Below, piece after piece: positions 1 through 4,424 of a DNA stretch of 5,968 bases. The notes below the pieces were generated by a model, which ran no database searches, was not told the origin of the DNA, and saw nothing but the letters and a program-made list of their open reading frames with translations. The translations under genes and the position numbers were made by a program. The first letter of the stretch is position 1. Each line of letters starts with the position of its first letter. This DNA comes from Zoogloeaceae bacterium (GTDB taxonomy: Bacteria; Pseudomonadota; Gammaproteobacteria; Burkholderiales; Rhodocyclaceae), in NCBI GenBank assembly GCA_031281985.1, contig JAITEO010000078.1:1-5968 (forward strand), written 5' to 3'.

Positions 1-1
1 G

Positions 2-2347
2 GGCGGCATGGTGCGGCTCACCGACGGCGTGGGCAAGTACGCCAATGGGCAGAAGACTTCTGGATCGCTCTTCGTCGGCGGGCGTTTCGAGCGTTGGGAT
101 TTCATGTTGGGGGCGGCCAAGAGCGAGAACGAGTTTTATCGTATCGGCAGCCGGATTAGTGACCACGCGCTGATGAATGATGCGCATGCGATCAACCTGC
201 ATTTCAACGATGCCAGACCCATTCTCAACAAGGTCCAACTGGACGCCATCAGCCTTCACGACAACTGCCGCTACTATCAGGTGAAAGGACGTAATTTCAC
301 GGGAGGAACCAACTGCGCCTTCAACAGGGAGCAGGCGAAGTGGCTGAAGGAAGCCGCCAAGAAGCCGCTTCCAGGCACCCAGAAGCAGACCGAATCCCAG
401 ATGCTGCGCCTGCGTCATTATCTGAACGACGCCTACGACCAGCGGCTGGAGCTTTTTGCCGCGAGCGGCAGTGCCAGCTACGAGACGGATCAGGAACCTT
501 ACGTCCAGGTACCCCTGGCCGCGAACCCCAGCGATCCGGGCGACAAGTACCATACCGATCGCGATGCCTATTGGGGCGATTCCCCCTTCTCGGTGCGCGC
601 GGAACTGGAAAGCCGGGTGATTGGTTTGAAATACAGCGGCGCGTTCTCGAAATGGATCAATCCCGAAGTGCAGCTTTACCATGAAGAGCAGGATCGCAAG
701 CAGCGCTGGACCAGCATTTATTATAAAGGCATGGATATGCACTACTTCGTCGATGTCGGCTCCAATGGCCTGAAACTGAGCAACGCCAGCCATTTCGAGG
801 CCGCCCTTGCTGGCGCGCTGCGCCTGGATGTCGGGCTGGAACTGCGCAAAACCGACAAGAAGGTCGACGACTTGATAGATAGCACCTACCAGGCATTGTA
901 CGTGCAAAACCCACCCGCAAAGCCGATGGTTTTCGACCCGGATTCGCGGGTAAAGAGCACCGGGTTCTCCCTGGCCCTGAGCACCGAAGGCAAAGGCCCC
1001 TGGCAGGCCAGCGCGGGTGTGGGGATACAACGGCAACGGCTGGATGTCCTGAATCCGACCTTTGAAACAGGCAATGTCAAACAGGGCGGCACCCTGTGTG
1101 GAAGGGATTGCCATTACAGCATTCTATCGGTGGCGTATAGAGATAAGAATTCCCCACTTTATCTTGTCAACACAGTAATCAATCCTGATACTGGTAACTA
1201 CTATACTAATCCCGAAGCCAGGGCAAAGGCATTGGCAGACGCAGCAATACTGGGCGCGGAAGAGGATGCAAAACATCTTTTTGACCCTTCCCTGAAAGCC
1301 ATCGGAGTTCGCCGGATAGAAGGAAAGCAAAAACATCACTGGGATTTGAAATCGGCCAATTTCGCGCTGCAATACACCCATCCGGGCAGCGGACTCACCA
1401 CCTATGGTTCGGTCGGCTATGGCGAGCGCGCGCCCACCAGCAACGAAATGTACATGTTTGGCGAGATGTACAAGGGGCACTTCGGCTCCAACCCCGACCT
1501 GAAACCGGAAAAGAACCTCTCGCTGCAACTGGGGATGAATTACCGGCGCAGCAACTGGTTCGCCGCACGGGACGCGCTCGACGTGGGCATCGGCCTCTAC
1601 CGCAACCGCATCCGCAATTACATGCTCTACGGCCAGCGGTTGAGAAACGACGAGGCGATCGACCTGACTTGGAAGGGCAAGGAGCATACCTCGGGGAACA
1701 CCACGGTCAACGACGTGGAACCCTTCATCCGCCAAGGCGTGGAACTGAACCTGGGCTACCAGCAACCGAGGTTTTATGTGCGCGGCAATTTGACCCTGCC
1801 GATTCGGCACGACAACAAAATCTGCTATTGGCAGTCGCCCACCGGCCGGAATTACTATAAAACCACAGATACCACCACCGGCGCGACGGTTCTCATTCCC
1901 TTCGAGGGCAAGGGCGAGAAGATTTGCGCTTCGAGCTGGAACTGGGCGGAAGCCGGAGCCATCGAGCCGATTCGCGGCAGCCTGACGGCGGCGCTGACGC
2001 CTTTGGGCGGCAAGCTGGAACTGGGCGGAACCCTGCACTACCGCGACAAACAGCGCGCCGCCTATTGGTATGACAAAAGTACGAATACTTATGAACCCTT
2101 GGATTTGCAGAACCAGCAGAAGTATTCCAAGGAAGGCGTGCCGAGTAAGGACAAGTTCATCGAACTCAATCTCTGGCCGCGGGTAATCAAGCTGGACCTG
2201 TTCGTCAGTTACCGCGTGAGCGACCAGTTGCGGGCCAGCCTCTACCTGGCCAACGTCACCGACCGCATGGACGCCACCCTCACCGCCTGGGGCTACAGCT
2301 TCTACCCCGGCCGCACCCTGACCGCAACCCTGGAATACCGCTTCTAG
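2..2347 (+). CDS. TonB-dependent outer-membrane receptor, 5'-truncated (haem/haemoglobin/transferrin-like)
   Basis: The frame is open to the left edge, so the N-terminal signal peptide, TonB box and most of the plug are missing. About 780 residues, essentially the beta-barrel, are visible. Numbering from the Met at base 8, the barrel has alternating amphipathic strands and long loops. It contains the family-typical stretch YGERAPTSNEMY (471-482) followed by NPDLKPEKN (495-503), and it ends in LANVTDRMDA...PGRTLTATLEYRF with the terminal Phe expected of an outer-membrane barrel. These blocks resemble the TonB-dependent haemoglobin/transferrin/lactoferrin receptor group; the substrate cannot be read from the sequence. 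Six cysteines occur as three close pairs (87/103, 364/368, 606/640), probably loop disulfides. Codons around residues 370-430 are unusually AT-rich. The nearby tonB-exbB-exbD genes would supply energy for import. The receptor class is secure; the ligand (haem, haemoglobin or another iron source) is inferred. Confidence 0.9.
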   Translation, partial: GGMVRLTDGVGKYANGQKTSGSLFVGGRFERWDFMLGAAKSENEFYRIGSRISDHALMNDAHAINLHFNDARPILNKVQLDAISLHDNCRYYQVKGRNFTGGTNCAFNREQAKWLKEAAKKPLPGTQKQTESQMLRLRHYLNDAYDQRLELFAASGSASYETDQEPYVQVPLAANPSDPGDKYHTDRDAYWGDSPFSVRAELESRVIGLKYSGAFSKWINPEVQLYHEEQDRKQRWTSIYYKGMDMHYFVDVGSNGLKLSNASHFEAALAGALRLDVGLELRKTDKKVDDLIDSTYQALYVQNPPAKPMVFDPDSRVKSTGFSLALSTEGKGPWQASAGVGIQRQRLDVLNPTFETGNVKQGGTLCGRDCHYSILSVAYRDKNSPLYLVNTVINPDTGNYYTNPEARAKALADAAILGAEEDAKHLFDPSLKAIGVRRIEGKQKHHWDLKSANFALQYTHPGSGLTTYGSVGYGERAPTSNEMYMFGEMYKGHFGSNPDLKPEKNLSLQLGMNYRRSNWFAARDALDVGIGLYRNRIRNYMLYGQRLRNDEAIDLTWKGKEHTSGNTTVNDVEPFIRQGVELNLGYQQPRFYVRGNLTLPIRHDNKICYWQSPTGRNYYKTTDTTTGATVLIPFEGKGEKICASSWNWAEAGAIEPIRGSLTAALTPLGGKLELGGTLHYRDKQRAAYWYDKSTNTYEPLDLQNQQKYSKEGVPSKDKFIELNLWPRVIKLDLFVSYRVSDQLRASLYLANVTDRMDATLTAWGYSFYPGRTLTATLEYRF

Positions 2348-2362
2348 GCCGATGCCTTGCGC

Positions 2363-2379
2363 GGAGGAAACGCAAAATG
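2363..2379 (+). promoter_or_regulatory. Strong ribosome binding site plus ATG after the receptor gene
   Basis: GGAGG at 2363-2367 is spaced 9 nt from ATG at 2377. It lies 15 nt after the receptor stop codon. This is the layout of a translationally coupled downstream gene, but after about 11 codons (MPKAKTTTQPP) the frame runs into repeat copy A. It may be the remnant start of a gene interrupted by the repeats. Confidence 0.45.
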
Positions 2380-2410
2380 CCCAAAGCCAAAACAACCACC
2401 CAGCCCCCAC

Positions 2411-2536
2411 TCCCTCCCCTGACAAGGGGAGGGCCGGGGAGGGGTTTTAGTACGGCAGGGGAACAGGCACCAAGGCCGAATGCGGGCGCAAACCCCGCAA
2501 CCCCCCCTCAGTCCCCCCTTGTCAGGGGGGAAGGAA
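2411..2536. repeat. Repeat element copy A with inverted terminal arms
   Basis: This 126-bp unit starts with an arm having CCCC TGACAA GGGG at 2416-2429, inside an 8-bp stem 2412-2419/2426-2433. It ends with the opposite-facing arm CCCCCC TTGTCA GGGGGG at 2513-2530. The two ends are therefore inverted relative to each other around a core of about 70 bp, as in a small non-autonomous (MITE-like) or REP/BIME-type element. The left arm continues into GGGGAGGGGTTTT (2436-2448). No transposase is present in the window. It is 95% identical to copy B. Confidence 0.85.
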
Positions 2537-2554
2537 TGGTACGACGCGGCCTCC

Positions 2555-2680
2555 TCCCTCCCCTGACAAGGGGAGGGCCGGGGAGGGGTTTTATTACGGC
2601 AGGGGAACAAGCACCAAGGCCGGATGCAGGCACAAACCCCGCAAACCCCCCTCAGTCCCCCCTTGTCAGGGGGGAAGGAA
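2555..2680. repeat. Repeat element copy B, direct duplicate of copy A
   Basis: This copy matches A over 126 bp with six substitutions and no gaps, at an offset of 144 bp. Differences lie at 2450/2594, 2466/2610, 2479/2623, 2484/2628, 2488/2632 and 2501/2645, all in the core; both arms are identical. An 18-bp spacer (2537-2554) separates the copies. Arm conservation with core drift suggests that the arms are what matters, or that the duplication is fairly recent. Confidence 0.85.
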
Positions 2681-2719
2681 AACTCCCGGACAACGTGCCG
2701 CGCCGCCCCTCACGGGGCA

Positions 2720-2749
2720 CCCTCTCCCCCAAAGGCTTTGGGGAGAGGG
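2720..2749. repeat. Inverted repeat (14-bp arms), hairpin-forming
   Basis: CCCTCTCCCC-CAAAG at 2720-2734 is complementary to CTTTGGGGAGAGGG at 2736-2749, apart from one bulged C. It is a separate palindromic unit just after copy B. No T-run follows, so an intrinsic terminator is unlikely. It may be another dispersed repeat family. Confidence 0.6.
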
Positions 2750-2783
2750 AACGGCAAGCAGCGGCGCTTCGCCTGGAAAGTTA

Positions 2784-2809
2784 TTGACTTGACCTCCTCC
2801 ACTTTTAAC
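2784..2809 (+). promoter_or_regulatory. Weak promoter candidate for the Fur-like gene
   Basis: TTGACT (2784-2789) or the overlapping TTGACC (2789-2794) resembles a -35 box, and TTTAAC (2804-2809) is the nearest AT-rich -10 candidate. Spacing is only 9-14 nt, too short for a normal sigma-70 promoter. It is listed because this is the only AT-richer patch in the 550-nt gap upstream of the gene. No classical Fur box is visible. Confidence 0.15.
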
Positions 2810-2850
2810 GCGCCCGCGCGCAGGCCACTCTCCCGGCGCTACGCGCCACC

Positions 2851-2867
2851 CTTTGCAGGCTGCAAAG
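2851..2867. promoter_or_regulatory. 17-bp palindrome upstream of the Fur-like gene, possible operator
   Basis: CTTTGCAG-G-CTGCAAAG is a perfect palindrome around one central base and ends 29 nt before the chosen start codon. A short stem GGCGC/GCGCC lies just before it (2835-2847). The position suits an autoregulatory operator or a 5'-leader hairpin. The sequence does not match the AT-rich E. coli Fur box, and binding is only inferred. Confidence 0.3.
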
Positions 2868-2896
2868 CCACCCCCCTACAAACAATGGAGCCCATC

Positions 2897-3430
2897 ATGC
2901 CCAATGCACAACCACGAACCACCGACCACAGACTACAAAGCGAGCAGAGCGCGCGCGCGCTCCGTTCTCTGTCTTCCCTCCTCCCTCCTGAAGACGAAAT
3001 CGACCGGCGGCTGCGCGCGGCGCGGTTGCGGCCGACCTTGGCGCGGCGGCAGGTGCTGGAGACGCTGCGGGATGCGCCCGAATGCCCAAGCATGAAAGAA
3101 ATCTGCCACAAGCTGAACAACCGCTACCCCGCCTGCACAGGTTCGTTCCGCACCAGTTCGCTCTACCGCGCGCTGCGCGACCTGCGCCGCACGGGACTCG
3201 TCCTCTGCTTCACCGACGAGCGCCGCGCCACGCGCTACTGCCTCCCGCACGCGGACGAAACCCCGCTGTTTGCCATCACCCGCCACGCCCCCGGCGAAGA
3301 CCAGGAAGAAGACATCACCTTCCCCGACCCGGAACTCTACGCCCGCATCCTCCTTGCCACCGCCCGGCAAGGACTGCGCCTCGAAGGACAAACCTTCGCA
3401 CTGCATGTCCACTTCCAGAAGGACGATTGA
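2897..3430 (+). CDS. Atypical Fur-family transcriptional regulator, metal ligands mostly missing
   Basis: This 177-residue protein has the Fur layout. Residues 35-58 (DRRLRAARLRPTLARRQVLETL) match the Fur N-terminal helices. SSLYRALRDLRRTGLV (87-102) matches the recognition helix and wing region (TVYRVLNQFDDAGIV in E. coli Fur). Residues 138-172 (EDITFPDPELY...QGLRLEGQTFALHVHF) match the dimerisation domain. Where Fur has HHHDHLICLDCG, this protein reads roughly DETPLFAITRH (120-130), so the His/Asp ligands and the CxxC pair are absent. The start at 2897 is preferred over the in-frame ATG at 2885 because GGAG (2887-2890) sits 6 nt before it; no later ATG, GTG or TTG exists before the domain. 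The roughly 34-residue N-terminal extension is Ser/Arg-rich and not recognised. Its place between a receptor gene and tonB-exbB-exbD suggests control of iron or haem uptake. Family membership is fairly sure; the effector is unknown. Confidence 0.8.
   Translation: MPNAQPRTTDHRLQSEQSARALRSLSSLLPPEDEIDRRLRAARLRPTLARRQVLETLRDAPECPSMKEICHKLNNRYPACTGSFRTSSLYRALRDLRRTGLVLCFTDERRATRYCLPHADETPLFAITRHAPGEDQEEDITFPDPELYARILLATARQGLRLEGQTFALHVHFQKDD
2947..2962. repeat. 16-bp perfect palindrome with (GC)6 tract inside the Fur-like gene
   Basis: GAG-CGCGCGCGCG-CTC is self-complementary and consists mainly of alternating G and C. It lies about 50 nt after the start codon, in the unrecognised N-terminal extension. 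A dinucleotide gain or loss here would shift the reading frame before the DNA-binding domain. Confidence 0.55.
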
Positions 3431-3432
3431 CA

Positions 3433-3457
3433 GAATGGATTTCGAACGACGCCATTC
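3433..3457. repeat. Short interrupted inverted repeat after the Fur-like gene
   Basis: GAATGG (3433-3438) and CCATTC (3452-3457) are complementary and flank a TTCGAA palindrome. The site starts 3 nt after the regulator stop codon and precedes the strong Shine-Dalgarno at 3461-3470. It could be an operator or a weak hairpin; 6-bp arms are near chance level. Confidence 0.25.
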
Positions 3458-3460
3458 AAC

Positions 3461-3481
3461 AGGGAGGAGGTCATGCCAATG
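3461..3481 (+). promoter_or_regulatory. Orphan strong Shine-Dalgarno with ATG upstream of repeat C
   Basis: AGGGAGGAGG (3461-3470) is the strongest ribosome binding site in the window and sits 8 nt before ATG 3479 (a second in-frame ATG is at 3473). The frame reads MTCPQSKRRK and then enters the repeat element at about 3509. It looks like the former start of the next gene, or a leader peptide, cut off by the repeat. Confidence 0.5.
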
Positions 3482-3508
3482 ACTTGCCCACAATCGAAGC
3501 GCCGTAAA

Positions 3509-3670
3509 CCTCCCCCCCCTGACACGGGGAGGGCCGGGGAGGGGTTTGTCTGTGGGGGCGGCATCCTGCCGCCCTCTGGGCTGCGGACGGCAGGATACGG
3601 GCGGCAGGATTGCGGGCGGCAGGATGCCGCCCCCACAAATCCCATCGATTCCCCCTTGTCAGGGGGGAAG
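3509..3670. repeat. Repeat element copy C, arms of the A/B family with a different core
   Basis: The left arm (3509-3545, with CCCC TGACAC GGGG followed by AGGGCCGGGGAGGGGTTT) matches the left arm of copies A and B. The right arm (3651-3670, CCCCC TTGTCA GGGGGG AAG) matches their right arm. The core is not that of A/B: it is a palindromic GGCAGGAT-rich block. The right arm ends 7 nt before the tonB ATG and includes the only purine-rich sequence able to serve as its ribosome binding site. Confidence 0.8.
3551..3637. repeat. Nested palindromic repeat with perfect 24-bp inverted repeat
   Basis: Bases 3551-3574 and 3614-3637 are exact reverse complements (24 bp), separated by a 39-nt loop. The motif CGGCAGGAT occurs three times in direct orientation (3587-3595, 3602-3610, 3617-3625), so the left arm could pair with any of them. 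It is probably a second repeat family residing in copy C. In RNA it would form a very stable hairpin in the tonB leader. Confidence 0.85.
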
Positions 3671-3677
3671 ACAAGCA
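3662..3677 (+). promoter_or_regulatory. tonB ribosome binding site supplied by the repeat arm
   Basis: GGGGGGAAG (3662-3670) precedes ATG 3678 by 7 nt and is the end of repeat C; the same GGGGGGAAG ends copies A and B. It resembles a Shine-Dalgarno only loosely (G-rich, no AGGAGG). The G-run can also be held in the arm's own stem with 3651-3655, which would hide it. Confidence 0.5.
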
Positions 3678-4424
3678 ATGCGTAACGCCCTTCCCGGCCA
3701 ACGCTCCGGCCTCTTCTGGTTTGTGCTCGCCTTGCTGCTGCATGCCGCCCTGTTTTTTTCCGCACACTTCTGGCCGGGGCAGGAGAAGGTGAGCGCGCAT
3801 GTCGAGGAGGCCATCCAGGTCAGCCTGATGGCCCTGTCCGCCACGGAATCCAGCGCCCCGCCCGCCGCGTCTCCACCGCCTGCCACGCCGCGCGCGCCGC
3901 AGACGAGCGCCGTCCCCAGACCATCCCGTCCCGCGCCGCAAACGCCGCCGGAAACCCAAACGCCCGTTCCACTGCGCGAAGCGCCCGCAGAAATGCCCGC
4001 CGCGCCCGCTGTATCCGCGCCTGCGGCATCCGGAGATGCGTCTGGCGATGCCGCCAGTGAATCGGCCAGCGCCGCCGCTGCGGATGGTTCCTCCACGGCG
4101 AACGCCAGCGCCGGGGGGTTGGGCGCGTCCCGGACAGAAGCCCGGTTCGACGCCGCCTATCTGAAGAATCCCAAACCGCCGTATCCCGCCACCTCGCGTC
4201 GTCTGCGCGAGGAAGGCACGGTACATCTGCGTGTGCGCGTGCTGCCCAGCGGCGAGGCCGACCAGGTGGAAATCCAGCGCAGTTCCGGGTTTTCCCGCCT
4301 GGACGATTCCGCGTACAAGACCGTGCTCGCCTGGCGCTTCGTCCCCGGACGGCAGGGCGGCGAGGCGATCATTTCCTGGGTCGTCGTGCCCATTCGTTTC
4401 AACCTGAAGGAGTCCTTCCCATGA
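3678..4424 (+). CDS. tonB: TonB energy-transducing protein
   Basis: This 248-residue periplasm-spanning protein carries proton-motive energy from ExbB/ExbD to outer-membrane receptors. A short cytoplasmic tail (1-10) leads into one membrane anchor (about 11-32, LFWFVLALLLHAALFF) with His22 at the position of the conserved TonB His20; the nearby Ser of E. coli is Ala here. Residues 58-118 are Pro/Ala-rich. Residues 113-150 are Ala/Ser/Gly-rich instead of the Glu-Pro/Lys-Pro repeats of enteric TonB. The C-terminal domain (about 156-244) has the family YP motif (169-170), LREEGTVHLRVRVLPSGEA and SAYKTVLAWRFVPG. The start at 3678 is chosen because upstream codons in this frame are repeat DNA without an ATG, and residue 1 begins a proper TonB N-terminus. 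The stop overlaps exbB by 4 nt (ATGA). Translation probably depends on the repeat-derived leader. Confidence 0.95.
   Translation: MRNALPGQRSGLFWFVLALLLHAALFFSAHFWPGQEKVSAHVEEAIQVSLMALSATESSAPPAASPPPATPRAPQTSAVPRPSRPAPQTPPETQTPVPLREAPAEMPAAPAVSAPAASGDASGDAASESASAAAADGSSTANASAGGLGASRTEARFDAAYLKNPKPPYPATSRRLREEGTVHLRVRVLPSGEADQVEIQRSSGFSRLDDSAYKTVLAWRFVPGRQGGEAIISWVVVPIRFNLKESFP

Larger units (their letters stand above)
2377..2787 (+). other. Doubtful 136-residue reading frame made mostly of repeat sequence
   Basis: This frame begins with a well-placed Shine-Dalgarno and ATG, but nearly all of it is translated repeat. Copies A and B lie 144 nt apart, exactly 48 codons, so the peptide repeats itself (LTRGGPGRGF ... 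PPQSPLVRGEG, twice). Of the six base differences between copies, two are silent and four change the amino acid, which shows no sign of protein-level selection. The product would be Pro/Gly/Arg-rich without a recognisable domain. It is best treated as a leftover gene start running into non-coding repeats; a leader peptide is possible. I do not call it a protein-coding gene. Confidence 0.3.
3479..3685 (+). other. Possible leader reading frame overlapping the tonB start
   Basis: The 68-codon frame beginning at ATG 3479 runs through the whole repeat element and stops at TAA 3683-3685, 8 nt inside tonB (ATG 3678). A ribosome starting at the strong upstream site would therefore terminate on top of the tonB start, the usual geometry of translational coupling. 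The peptide itself is Gly/Pro/Arg-rich repeat translation with no domain. It may be an accident of the repeat lacking stops in this frame. Confidence 0.3.

Noticed and set aside
1124..2425. Long antisense reading frame (433 codons) opposite the receptor gene
   Set aside because: It lies almost wholly opposite a clear beta-barrel gene in a GC-rich genome, where antisense frames stay open by codon bias. The translation shows no domain, and its start falls in the AT-rich patch without a ribosome binding site.
2624..2896. Longer form of the Fur-like protein (268 residues)
   Set aside because: The added N-terminus is read from repeat copy B and the adjoining hairpins, with no Shine-Dalgarno before the early ATG. 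GGAG at 2887-2890 supports the start at 2897.
2348..2896. Classical Fur box upstream of the regulator or tonB
   Set aside because: No stretch resembling the AT-rich GATAATGATAATCATTATC consensus was found in 2348-2896 or 3431-3677; both gaps are mostly GC-rich repeat.
3435..3482. 15-codon frame MDFERRHSTGRRSCQ after the Fur-like gene
   Set aside because: No Shine-Dalgarno precedes it and it is short enough to occur by chance. The strong ribosome binding site lies inside it and serves a different frame.
2411..3670. CRISPR array, suggested by repeated GC-rich units
   Set aside because: Units are large, inverted at both ends and irregularly spaced, with no constant short repeat alternating with unique spacers of equal length and no cas gene.
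3546..3677. Earlier TTG start for tonB giving a 292-residue protein
   Set aside because: The extra 44 residues are translated repeat (GGRIAGGRMPPP type), with no ribosome binding site at 3546. The ATG at 3678 gives a normal TonB N-terminus.
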